Positions 39,670-48,976 of a DNA stretch of 64,000 nucleotides are shown here, in pieces. Position numbers and translations under genes: made by a program. The stretch is taken from contig NZ_MWFK01000002.1 in the NCBI RefSeq assembly GCF_002078175.1, positions 620,001 through 684,000 on the forward strand, given 5' to 3'. The notes under the pieces are model-generated. The model worked only from the letters and a program-made list of their open reading frames with translations, did not search any database and was not told where the DNA came from. This DNA is from Streptomyces sp. M41(2017) (GTDB taxonomy: Bacteria > Actinomycetota > Actinomycetes > Streptomycetales > Streptomycetaceae). Every line of letters begins with the position of its first letter. Position 1 is the first letter of the stretch.

Positions 39670-40893
39670 TCATGCGGCCCGGGCGAGCGGCGCCGGAAGA
39701 CCGCTTCGGTGGCGTCGGGCCCAGCGGACGGCGAACGGCGCGGACAGTCCCGTCAGCGCGAACAGCAGTCCCACGACGTACCAGCCGGGGCGGCCCCAGG
39801 TGATGCAGAGCGCGATGAGGAGACCCGGGCCGACGGCCTCGGCGAGGCCCGCACCCAGGCCGAAGACCCCCAGGTACTGGCCGGTGGCATGGGGCGGCGC
39901 GAGGGCGAAGGACACTTCGAACCCGGCCGCGGAATGCCACAGTTCGCCGAGCGTGTGGACGACCACGGCGGCGATGAGCAGGGTCGCGGCGGCCCATCCC
40001 GGCACCCCGGCGGCCGACGGGACCATCGAGCAGGAGACGAGGAACGCCACCCCGGCGCGGCGGTAGGCGTGGCCGCCCGCCGTCGGGGAGTCGACGCCGC
40101 GGCCGGCCCGGACCTGGAGGGCCACGACCATGACCGTGCCGGTGAGCATGGTGCCGGAGATGAGCCAGTGCGGGGCCTCGGTGGCGCCGACCAGCCAGAG
40201 CGGGATGGCGACGGTGAGCACCTTGAACTGGATGGCCATGACGCCGTCCACGGCCGTGAGCAGCAGATAGGGGCGGTCCCGCAGGGCGCTCCGGCGGGGT
40301 CCGTCGACGGGCTCGGCGACGGGCGCGACCGGCGGGAGGAGGAACAGGAGCGCGGCGGCGACGAGAAAGGCGAGGGCGTTCCCGACGACCATGAGCCGAT
40401 ACGCGGTGAGGGTGCCCACCTGCACGACCCAGCCCGCGACCAGGGCACCGAGGGAGACGCCGACATTGGTCACGGCGCGGAGGTAGGCACGGAACTCCTG
40501 CGGCCGGTCCCCGCCGTGATGCCTGATGAGCGGGGAGCGCGCGGCCGTTCCCGCGGCTTTCGCCCCGGTGGCCGCGCAGACGGCGAGCACGAACGCCCAG
40601 AAGCTGTCCGCCAGGACGAAGGCGGCCGTGCTCAGGGCTTGGACCAGGAGGGTGGCGATGTACACACCGCGTGCTCCGCACCGGTCCGCCAGATGCCCCA
40701 CCGCGACACCCAGGGCCAGCGCGACGACGCCCGCGACACCGAGTCCGAGTCCCACCCGGCCGGCCGGCAGGTGGACGGCCTGCGTGAAGTACAGAACGCC
40801 GGCGGTCAGGTAGAGACCGCTGCCGACGGTGTAGACGAGGTTCGAGGACGCGAGGACGCGCTGGGGTCCGGTGTCCGGGATCAGGCGGGGCAT
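39670..40893 (-). CDS. MFS transporter
   Basis: A 407-residue major facilitator with 12 predicted helices and the motif A-like loop GHLADRCGARGVYIATLL. It is of the exporter type. The ATG at 40893 begins MPRLIPDTGPQRV; upstream in-frame residues are non-membrane filler. The promoter region contains a GTTGCA-N7-TGCAAC palindrome in AT-rich DNA, so a repressor is expected although none with a matching operator is adjacent. Confidence 0.92.
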   Translation of the reverse strand: MPRLIPDTGPQRVLASSNLVYTVGSGLYLTAGVLYFTQAVHLPAGRVGLGLGVAGVVALALGVAVGHLADRCGARGVYIATLLVQALSTAAFVLADSFWAFVLAVCAATGAKAAGTAARSPLIRHHGGDRPQEFRAYLRAVTNVGVSLGALVAGWVVQVGTLTAYRLMVVGNALAFLVAAALLFLLPPVAPVAEPVDGPRRSALRDRPYLLLTAVDGVMAIQFKVLTVAIPLWLVGATEAPHWLISGTMLTGTVMVVALQVRAGRGVDSPTAGGHAYRRAGVAFLVSCSMVPSAAGVPGWAAATLLIAAVVVHTLGELWHSAAGFEVSFALAPPHATGQYLGVFGLGAGLAEAVGPGLLIALCITWGRPGWYVVGLLFALTGLSAPFAVRWARRHRSGLPAPLARAA

Positions 40894-40949
40894 GGCGGAA
40901 CTCCACGTCACGGGGCGGGGAAGGGCTGCGGGTAAGGACCCGTAGAGCT

Positions 40950-40970
40950 TGTTGCATATTACTTGCAACA
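40950..40970. promoter_or_regulatory. palindromic operator over the MFS promoter
   Basis: TGTTGCA (40950-40956), 7 bases TATTACT, then TGCAACA (40964-40970). Minus-strand TAATAT inside the spacer could be the -10 box, so a bound repressor would block the promoter core. The remaining 40894-41217 shows no gene. Confidence 0.6.
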
Positions 40971-41217
40971 GCAAGAGAACCGCAGGGAATTGACGCGACG
41001 CCTGCGCCTGTTCCTGTCCGGCCGAGCCGTTCGCGCGGCTCCAACGGGAGCGAATCGTCCGGCAGTTGCGACGCCCGGGTGCGCCGTCGGGGGCGGACGC
41101 GGCCGGACGGCGCCGGGGAAAGTGCCCACGCGGCGGCACACCCTCTGTCGCCGCTCGCCGACTGAACGTACGCTGACAAGTTCTGGAACGTCGGGCGTGA
41201 TTGACGGGGGGAACGTC

Positions 41218-42774
41218 ATGTCCTGGGATCAGCATGGATCAGGTGACCACTTCGCGGTTCCACCGATGCCGACGGCACCGCCACCCGCTCCGGCGGACCC
41301 GTGGCGGGCCGTGGCGGTGGCACTGCTCAATCTCTCGGGGCTCGGGCTCGGTTACGCCGTCCTGAAGCGCTGGGTCCTGATGGCCGTGTGCTGGGTCGCG
41401 ACGGCCGTCCTGCTCCTGGTGGCCCTGCCCGCGGACCCGGACGGCGTCCCGGGCTCGGCGGTCGTGATCTACGTCCTCCTCCTGCTGCTCGCCGCCGCTC
41501 ACGGCGCCTCGGTCGGCCTGCGGACGCGCTTGGCCCTGTTGCCGAGTGCCCTGATCGCCGCGGTGCTCGGCATCGTGCTGCTGGCCGTCCCGGCCGGCGG
41601 AGCCGTCCTGTACGGCGACGCCCGGGACGAAGCCACCGAGCAGATGCTGCTGGACCGGCTGGAGCGGGCCGACCACCTGGTCGAGCGGTCCGGGAAGCAG
41701 CCGTTCCGGACCGTCGAGCCCGACTACCGCCGCGCCCTCTCGGCCTACGACGGGCTCAGCGACGACCACCCGGACTCACGCGCGGCCCAGCAGGTCCCGG
41801 ACCGGCTCAAGACGTACTACGCCACGGTCGCCACGCCGTACGAGCAGAAGGACTACTGCGCCGCCGTACCTCCGTTGGAGTACCTCCGTACGGTCCCCCG
41901 CACGATCGCCAAGAACAAGCTGGGCGACCTGGCCACCTGGCCCGACGACCGGCTGGCCACGTCGCTCTACACCTGCGCGGCGGCGTCGCTCCGTGCCGGG
42001 GCGGGCGACTGGACGACACAGTTCGGCGAACTCCTGTCGACGTTCCCCGAGTCCGAGCAGGCGGGCAGGGTGGAGCCAGCGGTGCGGGACGCGGTCGACA
42101 GAACGGTCAAGTCGGTGGGCGGTGACGACCCCTGTGCGGCGGTCGCCCGTCTGGAGACCCTCAGTACGCAGGTGCGAGGGCTGCACGGCGAGCAAGCCGG
42201 GCTGGACGACGCCTTCGGCAAGGACGCCGACAGGGCGGCGCGGAGCGCGAGTTCGGGTACGTACACCTGCGGGGTGGACCAGTACAAGGAGGCGAAGTAC
42301 ACCGAGGCCGTCGCCACGATGAACGACTTCGCCAAGAGCAATCCGCACGACAGGAACCGGGCGCGCGCGCAGAAGATCGCCATCGCCGCCGAGGTGGCCC
42401 AGACGGTACCCGCCGCAGGCAAGCGGCTGCCGGGCACCGGCTCGGGGGGCAGTATCGCCGTGACCGTCAAGAACGACAGCCCCGACGACATCACGGTCCT
42501 CTACACCGGACCCGTGACCGGCAGCTTCACCCTCAAGGCCTGCGGGAAGTGCTCCGCCTACTCGCTCGGCAGCACCATCGCCATCGGCTTCAAACCGTGC
42601 AGCGACAGCGGCAGGAACTACCCCCACAGAATCATCCGCCTCCCCGTCGGCACGACCTACTTCGTCCACAAGTCCCACGCCGGTACAGGCAGGACGCCGG
42701 CCTCGGACACGGCGAAGCTGCGACCGGGGTACGTGTACACGGAGTGTGCGTACACGACGAGTTACGGGTACTGA
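41218..42774 (+). CDS. large membrane protein of unknown function
   Basis: A 518-residue protein I cannot place in a named family. A Pro-rich cytoplasmic N-terminus (PPMPTAPPPAPADPW) leads into about four membrane helices (residues 32-140). A large, probably extracellular part follows, with repeated helical units rich in paired cysteines (KDYCAAVPPLEYL, LYTCAAASLRAG, DDPCAAVARLETL, GTYTCGVDQYKEAKY); these look like TPR- or Sel1-like repeats. A beta-rich C-terminus (IAVTVKNDSPDDITVLYTGP; KACGKCSAY) ends with TECAYTTSYGY. The even Cys number suggests disulfides outside the cell. The ATG at 41218 has GGGGGGAA upstream. Confidence 0.8.
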   Translation: MSWDQHGSGDHFAVPPMPTAPPPAPADPWRAVAVALLNLSGLGLGYAVLKRWVLMAVCWVATAVLLLVALPADPDGVPGSAVVIYVLLLLLAAAHGASVGLRTRLALLPSALIAAVLGIVLLAVPAGGAVLYGDARDEATEQMLLDRLERADHLVERSGKQPFRTVEPDYRRALSAYDGLSDDHPDSRAAQQVPDRLKTYYATVATPYEQKDYCAAVPPLEYLRTVPRTIAKNKLGDLATWPDDRLATSLYTCAAASLRAGAGDWTTQFGELLSTFPESEQAGRVEPAVRDAVDRTVKSVGGDDPCAAVARLETLSTQVRGLHGEQAGLDDAFGKDADRAARSASSGTYTCGVDQYKEAKYTEAVATMNDFAKSNPHDRNRARAQKIAIAAEVAQTVPAAGKRLPGTGSGGSIAVTVKNDSPDDITVLYTGPVTGSFTLKACGKCSAYSLGSTIAIGFKPCSDSGRNYPHRIIRLPVGTTYFVHKSHAGTGRTPASDTAKLRPGYVYTECAYTTSYGY

Positions 42775-42856
42775 CCGGCGCGGAACACCGACCCCGGCAA
42801 CCGGCCCGCGGACCGACCGTCGTGACCGAACCCGGTGATCACCGGGCAGGTGTCCA

Positions 42857-42887
42857 GGGGCGCCGCCTCCCACGGAGTCGGCGCCCC
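42857..42887. terminator. 9-bp terminator hairpin between convergent genes
   Basis: GGGGCGCCG (42857-42865), a 13-base loop, then CGGCGCCCC (42879-42887). It is located between the membrane protein and the GH106 gene. Confidence 0.6.
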
Positions 42888-42901
42888 CGCACGGATCCGT
42901 C

Positions 42902-45900
42902 TCAGGACAGGCGTGTCTGCGCGTACGGCACCAGACGGACGGGGCCGACCAGTCCGTGGTCCTGGCGGGCCGTGCCGCCGAAAACGGTCGGCTGGGCGAC
43001 CCGGAGGCGGTTGATCAGCGGAGTCGCGACCTCCACCTCGATCACGTTGGCCCCGCGGTGCAGCAGGCCGGGGGCGAGGTCGACGACCGGGTGCAGCCGG
43101 CTGACCGGGGGGAGGCGGCGGCCGTTGACGCTGACCCGGCAGGTGTCGCCGACCTGGCCGAGTTCCAGCCGGGCGCCATGGCCGGACGTCCAGTCGGAGG
43201 GGAGGTCCACGGTGGTCCGGTAGCGGCCGATGCCCGCGCTGTCGGCGAGTTCGGGGATCGCCGACCAGGGCAGCAGAGCGTCGAGGGCGACCGGGACGGA
43301 GACGTGTTCCGTGCGGGTGGCACTGCTGCCGGGGCGCCAGTCGTCCACGTCCAGCCGCCAACGTGTCGGGGTGACGACGGCCGGCACGGACCGGACGGTC
43401 GTGGAGACGGGCCGGCCGCGGTCCAGCCGGGTCGTGAAGGTACCGGGCGCGCTCACCCGGACCGCGAGACCCTCCGGGGTGAAGAGGGCCTGATCGGCGT
43501 CCGTTTCGACGACACCCGGCAGCGAACCGTGCCGGTCGCCGAAGAGTCCGGTGCGGCCCAGGGCGATGATCGTCGACTCCCCCGGTTGCAGCGTGATCCG
43601 GACGGTGAAGTCGTCGCCGTCCCGGGTGTATTGCGCGAGCCGGACGGCCTCGCCCGACCACGGGTCGAGCAGATAGGGAACCGAACTGCCCGAGCCCGTG
43701 CGGCGCAGGGTGACCTCGTGGTCGATGGCGGCGACGGGCGGCTTGACCGTCTCCGCGTGCTTGCCGTTGCAGAAGTAGTAGAAGTCCGCCTCGGCGGTGG
43801 CGCGGTGCGCGTTGAGGAGGGTGGACGGCGTGGCGTACCGGGCGTCCGCCGTGACCCCGAGCCGGGACAGCGCGTCACCGACGGCCGCCTTGTCGCTGAC
43901 GAGCGCGACGTTCGAGAGGGCGAGCAGCCGGCCCAGGACGTCACGGAGTTCGGTGGTCTCGCCGTCGGTGGGCACTCCGGGTGTCAGCCCCTGGTCGAAG
44001 GCGCCGAGCAGGACGACGGGCAGTCCGGCCCGCGCCAGCGCGAGGATCCTGCGCGCGTCGTCGGCCGACAGGGGGGGCGTGGAACCGTAGAAGAAGTCCC
44101 CCTCCACGAACAGGGCCTTGTAGGCGGGCCCTTCCGGTGCGAGGCGGCCCCGCCGGACGGTCGCGGCGGGCAGGTCGAGCAGGGGTCCGCTGAGGAACTG
44201 GTGGCTCCAGCCGAGAGGGATGCCGGTCGCGGTGAACCAGGAGGCGCCGATGCCGGTGGCGGTGTATCCGGTCTGCCGGAAGATCGCCACGTCCGCGCGC
44301 GCCGTGCCGCTCTGCAGCACCCGGTGCAGCCGCCCGAGGTAGTCGGCGATGTCCGGAACGTGCTTCCAGGTGGGCTGGCGCGGTCCCCACGACTCCCCGT
44401 ATCCGGCGGTGCCGTTGTACGGGCTGAAGGCCGCGAAGCCGGGCCAGGCCACCTGGGGCGCGGTGGCGTACGAGAAGCCGTGCAGGACCGTCTGGTTGAC
44501 GCCGGCCGCGTAGGCGCCGCCCATGGTGCGCAGGAACCGGTCCCAGGTCGTGCTGTAGGCGGTGCCGTTGTAGGCGCCCGCCTCGCAGGACAGGATCGTG
44601 TGGCCGGCCATGTCGCGGCCGCCCGCGAGACAGCGGTAGTCGTCGAGGTTCTTGAAGCCGAGGGACTCGCCCTCGGGGATGTCGAGCAGGGCCGCCGAGG
44701 CGATCGCGTCCGTCTGGAGTCCGTACGGCTGTGAGCGCAGGCGCATGCCCAGCGAGTGGGCCCAGTCCCGCAGGGCGCCGAGGTGATGCCGGTTGAAGAG
44801 CCCGGAGACGGTCTCCCAGAAGTCGTGCCGGATCTGCCGGGTCAGCTGGGCCTCGAAGGCGAAGACCTGGTTGCTCTTGTCCAGGACGAGAGCCGGCAGG
44901 TAGGGCAGCAGGGGGCGTCCGGTGTGCTGCTCGAAGGCCTCGGGGAGTCCCGACGTCCAGGTCAGTCCGTCGGTCTCCAGTTCCACGGAGTCCTCGAAGA
45001 ACGCTCCGCCCGCGGCCCGCAGCAGGCGCCGCAGGGAGGAGGTCAGGATCGTGCGGTCCCAGAAGTCGGTCACCGCGCCGGTGCCCGCGGCACTGAAGTG
45101 GTCGACGACGTACGCCGCCGGTGACGTGTGCGGCCCCGACTCGGGCTGCTGGGCCGAGCCGCGCTGCCAGTACGAGATCAGGACCCAGTCGCCGTCGCCG
45201 GGAGCCGTCCAGGACAGGACGCCGTCGGTGACGAGAGCGGTGAGGTCCCGGACGCTGTCCAGGTCCAGGCCCGTCTCCTTGCGCGTTGAGTTCGCCGGGT
45301 CGACGCGGGCGGCCTGCACGGCGACGAGCGTCTGACGGGTGACACCGGACTCGGGCCCGTGGACGGCGGCGGGAACGGGCCCTTCGAAGGGGGCACCGGC
45401 GGCCAGCGCGAGCCGCCCGTAGGCGAGTTCCTGCGCGGCCACGTCGTCGTCGGGCGTCACGCCGGGGACCGCGACGGGCCAACTGGGGCCGAGCGTCAGG
45501 TCGATGGTCACCCCCCGCCGGGCGGCTCGGCTCAACGCGGCCTCGACACCGTCCCGCCAGGGTCTGCTCCCCCATCCGTGGTGTTCGGTGTCCAGCAGGG
45601 ACTTGTCCTTGACGCTGTGGTGGACGGCGGCGACCTCCATGCCGCCGAAGCCCGCGTCGGCGATCTGGTCGATCTCGCGGGCGATCTCGTCCGGGTCGAC
45701 CAGCCCGTCGGGCCACCACCAGCGGAACTTCGGGCGCACCGAGCGCGGCGGGTTCGCGAACCAGTCGGCCGTGGTCCCGAGCCCGGCCCCCGCCGGCCCG
45801 GGCGTCGGCGCCGCTCCGGCCCTGCCGCCCGTGACGGCCGGGGCGGCGGAGGCCACTCCGGGAAGCGCGCTCAGGACCGTCGCCCCGAGCCCGGCAGCCA

Positions 45901-45949
45901 GTGCCGTACGTCGGGCCGGTCCGCTGCGTCGCGGCGTGCGTTCATCCAT
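42902..45949 (-). CDS. secreted GH106 alpha-L-rhamnosidase-like glycosidase
   Basis: A 1015-residue exported enzyme. A Tat-type signal peptide (RRTALAAGLGATVLSALPGVASA) is followed by a GH106-like TIM-barrel domain beginning RPKFRWWWPDGLVDPDEIAREIDQIADAGFGGMEVA. Middle beta-domains and a C-terminal galactose-binding-like domain with GRYRTTVDLPSDW complete it. GH106 enzymes release alpha-L-rhamnose from plant glycans and glycosides. I chose the ATG at 45949; a TTG at 45961 is in frame. It diverges, across about 730 bases, from an oligosaccharide ABC operon with cytoplasmic glycosidases, suggesting a common rhamnose-containing substrate. An ATTGAA-N4-TTCAAT operator precedes it. Confidence 0.88.
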   Translation of the reverse strand: MDERTPRRSGPARRTALAAGLGATVLSALPGVASAAPAVTGGRAGAAPTPGPAGAGLGTTADWFANPPRSVRPKFRWWWPDGLVDPDEIAREIDQIADAGFGGMEVAAVHHSVKDKSLLDTEHHGWGSRPWRDGVEAALSRAARRGVTIDLTLGPSWPVAVPGVTPDDDVAAQELAYGRLALAAGAPFEGPVPAAVHGPESGVTRQTLVAVQAARVDPANSTRKETGLDLDSVRDLTALVTDGVLSWTAPGDGDWVLISYWQRGSAQQPESGPHTSPAAYVVDHFSAAGTGAVTDFWDRTILTSSLRRLLRAAGGAFFEDSVELETDGLTWTSGLPEAFEQHTGRPLLPYLPALVLDKSNQVFAFEAQLTRQIRHDFWETVSGLFNRHHLGALRDWAHSLGMRLRSQPYGLQTDAIASAALLDIPEGESLGFKNLDDYRCLAGGRDMAGHTILSCEAGAYNGTAYSTTWDRFLRTMGGAYAAGVNQTVLHGFSYATAPQVAWPGFAAFSPYNGTAGYGESWGPRQPTWKHVPDIADYLGRLHRVLQSGTARADVAIFRQTGYTATGIGASWFTATGIPLGWSHQFLSGPLLDLPAATVRRGRLAPEGPAYKALFVEGDFFYGSTPPLSADDARRILALARAGLPVVLLGAFDQGLTPGVPTDGETTELRDVLGRLLALSNVALVSDKAAVGDALSRLGVTADARYATPSTLLNAHRATAEADFYYFCNGKHAETVKPPVAAIDHEVTLRRTGSGSSVPYLLDPWSGEAVRLAQYTRDGDDFTVRITLQPGESTIIALGRTGLFGDRHGSLPGVVETDADQALFTPEGLAVRVSAPGTFTTRLDRGRPVSTTVRSVPAVVTPTRWRLDVDDWRPGSSATRTEHVSVPVALDALLPWSAIPELADSAGIGRYRTTVDLPSDWTSGHGARLELGQVGDTCRVSVNGRRLPPVSRLHPVVDLAPGLLHRGANVIEVEVATPLINRLRVAQPTVFGGTARQDHGLVGPVRLVPYAQTRLS

Positions 45950-45981
45950 GGTGCGCCCCAAGTCCGGGAGAAAGGCGGGTG

Positions 45982-45997
45982 ATTGAATCGTTTCAAT
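45982..45997. promoter_or_regulatory. LacI-type operator before the GH106 gene
   Basis: ATTGAA-TCGT-TTCAAT, a 6-bp-arm inverted repeat with central CG, ends 33 bases upstream of the GH106 ATG. The TTGAAACG-like core read on the minus strand is typical of LacI/CcpA-family sites. Confidence 0.65.
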
Positions 45998-46584
45998 GCG
46001 TATCGACGCCGGAACGCTAAGCCCGCGATTCGGCCACGGTCAAGAGATCGGCCTCGATCACCTCCGGATCGAGGAGGTCGGACACATCCGGATCCAGGAG
46101 GACGGGCATACGGGATGAGGCGCCGGGGGCACCCCGGCACCGGAGCGAACCCCCGACCCGCCGTGCGCCCCGTACCGGAGGAGACCGCCGACTCGCCGCG
46201 CCCACCAGGCACGTTCGCGTCGGCCGAGGCCCGCAGGAGCCCGGCGCACGGGAGCGCTCCCGGCGCACATCCGGATCATCCCGGTTCACGGCGAGTCGCC
46301 GTATGTGGGGAGTTGGCCCGCGACACCCCGATACGCGACGAGGTGGGGGCGGCCCGGTACGCCGCCTCCGTCGATCTCTTTCCGGGGCGACCGCACACGG
46401 CGTGGGCCGGGCGGTTCCACCGTCAGGCCACCTCACCCCCGGCCGCGCGTCCCGTGAAGTCCGGTCACCCGTGGAGCACTTGAGGGGACGCGGGGGCAGA
46501 GGGGGTCACACCGCTCCGTCAACCCTCACGGCACGCACCACCTCGGGGCGTCACCCTCCCCGGCATCGGGTGAACGTCCACCCC
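45998..46584. other. 587-base divergent region without a supported gene
   Basis: Near the left end, 46060-46110 holds two imperfect copies of CCGGATC-N-AGGAGG. On the minus strand these give a 30-codon frame (46109-46017) with the repeated peptide LLDPDV/LLDPEV but no ribosome site. The longer open frames on both strands are Arg/Pro-rich and look like chance GC-rich frames. No RNA gene was recognised. Confidence 0.5.
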
Positions 46585-46613
46585 TTGACCCCGGCCTGTT
46601 CGCCTCCTAAAGT
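46585..46613 (+). promoter_or_regulatory. sigma-70-type promoter of the oligosaccharide operon
   Basis: TTGACC (46585-46590), exactly 17 bases, TAAAGT (46608-46613). The transcript should start near 46620, about 57 bases before the GTG at 46677. Confidence 0.7.
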
Positions 46614-46638
46614 CCTCGCACCTTTTGAGGTACATCGA

Positions 46639-46663
46639 TTAACCAGTCGTTAACCGCTTGGTT
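46639..46663 (+). promoter_or_regulatory. operator region in the oligosaccharide-operon leader
   Basis: TTAACC occurs at 46639-46644 and 46650-46655, and AACC-GCTT-GGTT (46652-46663) forms an inverted repeat. The sites lie just downstream of the predicted transcription start, where a LacI repressor (encoded at 49801) could act as a roadblock. Confidence 0.5.
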
Positions 46664-46676
46664 GGAGACAACCGCT

Positions 46677-47966
46677 GTGCGCTCTTCGCTGACCCGGCGC
46701 GGCCTCCTCGCCGCCGGCTCCGGCCTGGCTACGGCCGCCGCCCTGCCCGCCCTGTCCGGCTGCTCGCAACTCGCCTCGGCGGACTCCGATCCGGACACCC
46801 TCGTCATCCACACCCAGCTCGGCACGACCGCGCCGGGCTCCCCCACCTATCTGTCGGCCCTGGACCGGTTCCGCGGGGAGAACCCCGGGCTGAAGGTCAA
46901 GAACCTCGTCAACGGCGACGACCTCGGCCAGGTCTACGAGACGTCGCGGCTGGCCCGCAAAGAGGCCGACGTCGTCATGGTCAACCTCTACGACAAGACG
47001 CTGGCCTGGACGGACGTCGACGCGACCGTGGACGTAGCGCCGTACCTGGACGCGTGGGGGCTGCGCGAGCGCGTCCTGCCCACCGCGCTGTCCGCCTGGA
47101 CCGACGGCAAGGACCGGCTGCGGGCCTTCCCCTACTTCGCCACGAACTGGCCGGTCGCCTACAACCGCGCGCTGCTCGACCGGGCCGGCGTCGACGAGAT
47201 ACCCACCACGGGCGACCAGCTCGTCGCCGCCGCCCGCAAGCTGCGGGCCAGGGGAATCGCGCCGGTCACCGTCGGCGGCAACGACTGGACCGGGCAGAAG
47301 CTCCTGGCCCAGATCATCCAGACGTTCCTCTCCCAGGACGAGGCGCGGCACGTGTACACGGCCGGCGACTTCTCGGGCCGGGGCGCCCGCGAGGGCATCC
47401 AGTACTTCGTGGACCTGCGGGACGCGGGGGTGTTCGCGGACAAGGCCCAGGGGCTGACGTCCGACTCCATGACCACGCAGTACAACACCCGGTCCGCGGC
47501 GATCCAGTCGGCGATGTCCTCCGCCCTGGCGAAGGTGCCGGAGGCCGTGGCCCGGCACACCGAGGTGGGCGGCTGGCCGCTCGCCGAGCGGTCGGCCCAC
47601 GAACGTCCCACGATCATCCGCGCCTTCACCCTCATCGGTTTCTGGATCAGCCCGAACGGCGTCCGCAAGATCGAGCACGTGGAGAAGTTCCTCCGGTTCA
47701 TGTACCGGCAGGACACCGTGGCGCGCTTCGTGAAGGAGAGCGGCCGCGACATGGCACTGCGCACGGACGCCGTCAGCGGCGACTTCCCGCTGGTCGCGGC
47801 GGCGCAGCGGCTCGGCTCCGAGGTGAGTCAGGTGCTGCTGCCCGACGTGTACGTGCCGCCGGCCGCGGCGCAGCCGCTGATCACCGCGACCAGTACGTCG
47901 TTCACGCGCGGAACGAGTGCCGCACGGGTCCGCACCACGCTCGAAGCCGCGTACCGGTCCACATGA
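46677..47966 (+). CDS. extracellular solute-binding lipoprotein (carbohydrate ABC, family 1)
   Basis: A 429-residue lipoprotein. A twin-arginine signal (LTRRGLLAAGSGLATAAAL) ends in the lipobox LSGC. The mature protein is a family 1 sugar-binding protein (TLVIHTQLGTTAPGSPTYLSALDRFRGENPGLKVKNL; FPYFATNWPVAYNRALLDRAGV). The GTG at 46677 has GGAG 9 bases upstream; the in-frame TTG at 46662 lies in the operator. It is the first gene of an operon with two permeases, a LacI regulator and two cytoplasmic glycosidases. No ATPase gene is present, so the importer probably borrows an MsiK-type ATPase as other Streptomyces sugar systems do. Confidence 0.92.
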   Translation: MRSSLTRRGLLAAGSGLATAAALPALSGCSQLASADSDPDTLVIHTQLGTTAPGSPTYLSALDRFRGENPGLKVKNLVNGDDLGQVYETSRLARKEADVVMVNLYDKTLAWTDVDATVDVAPYLDAWGLRERVLPTALSAWTDGKDRLRAFPYFATNWPVAYNRALLDRAGVDEIPTTGDQLVAAARKLRARGIAPVTVGGNDWTGQKLLAQIIQTFLSQDEARHVYTAGDFSGRGAREGIQYFVDLRDAGVFADKAQGLTSDSMTTQYNTRSAAIQSAMSSALAKVPEAVARHTEVGGWPLAERSAHERPTIIRAFTLIGFWISPNGVRKIEHVEKFLRFMYRQDTVARFVKESGRDMALRTDAVSGDFPLVAAAQRLGSEVSQVLLPDVYVPPAAAQPLITATSTSFTRGTSAARVRTTLEAAYRST

Positions 47967-48018
47967 GCCGGCCGCCCGCCTCCATCGTTTCCGCCGAGCA
48001 GTCCCCGGGAGTCACCGC

Positions 48019-48960
48019 ATGACGACGCTGACGACGACACCGGACGGTACGGCGGCCCGCCGCCCCGCACCGCCCGCCCCTCCTGCCGCGGCGGGCCGTG
48101 CCACCCGGCAGGGCGGCACCGTGCTCGCCGTGCCCGCGCTGGTCTGGTACCTCGTGTTCATGGTCGGGCCGATGCTCGCCATCTTCGTGATCGCCGCACT
48201 GCGCTGGCCGGGCATGCTCCAGCCGGTGTCGTTCGCCGGGCTGGACAACGTCCGTACGGTGTTCGCCGATCCCGTCTTCTGGGACGCCACCCGCAACACC
48301 GCGGTCCAGCTCGCCGTGGCGCTGCCGGTGATGATCGTGTGCGCGTACATGCTGGGCTACTACGTGGCGCAACGGCCGCCCGGGCACCGGGTGATCCGCT
48401 ACCTGCTGTTCATACCCGGGCTGATCTCGACCCCGGCGAAGGCGATGGTCTTCTACGCGGCCCTGTCGCCGGACGGTCTGGCCAACGGCGCGCTGCAGGG
48501 GATGGGGCTCGGTTCGCTGACCGACGCGTGGCTGGCGTCGCCGTCGACGGCCCTCGGGTGTCTGATCGCCCTGGACGTCTGGGGCGGTATCGGCTTCACC
48601 GCGGTGCTGTTCGCGGCCCGGCTGGGCAGTGTGCCCGACGAGCTGGGCGAGGCCGCCCAACTGGACGGAGCGGGTCACTGGCGCACCATGTGGGCGGTCC
48701 ACTTCCCCGTGATCCGTGACTACGTGGGGGTCGTGACGATGCTCCAGTTCCTGTGGACGCTGTTCGGCTCGGCGCAGCACGTCCTCCTGCTGACCCAGGG
48801 CGGCCCGGGGACCTCGTCCACGACCCTGTCGTTCCTCGTCTACCAGAAGGCGTTCATCGCGGCGGACCTCGGCTACAGCCAGACCGTCGGTGTCGTCCTC
48901 TTCCTCGCCGGGCTCGTCGGCCTCCTGGCGATCCGCCGCGTCTTCCGCCAGACCTACTGA
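48019..48960 (+). CDS. carbohydrate ABC transporter permease (MalF-type)
   Basis: A 313-residue permease with six core membrane helices after a Pro/Ala-rich cytoplasmic N-terminus. The EAA loop is EAAQLDGAGHWRTMWAVHFP, the contact site for the shared ATPase. The C-terminus ends in the usual RVFRQ. The start ATG at 48019 was chosen over earlier in-frame positions within the intergenic spacer. Confidence 0.93.
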   Translation: MTTLTTTPDGTAARRPAPPAPPAAAGRATRQGGTVLAVPALVWYLVFMVGPMLAIFVIAALRWPGMLQPVSFAGLDNVRTVFADPVFWDATRNTAVQLAVALPVMIVCAYMLGYYVAQRPPGHRVIRYLLFIPGLISTPAKAMVFYAALSPDGLANGALQGMGLGSLTDAWLASPSTALGCLIALDVWGGIGFTAVLFAARLGSVPDELGEAAQLDGAGHWRTMWAVHFPVIRDYVGVVTMLQFLWTLFGSAQHVLLLTQGGPGTSSTTLSFLVYQKAFIAADLGYSQTVGVVLFLAGLVGLLAIRRVFRQTY

Positions 48961-48976
48961 TTCGGAGCAGCACAGA

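Noticed and set aside
45983..46483. 166- and 139-codon frames on opposite strands before the oligosaccharide operon
   Set aside because: Arg/Pro-rich, no ribosome site, no family resemblance. The minus-strand 30-codon piece with LLDPDV/LLDPEV repeats is noted, but not called a gene.
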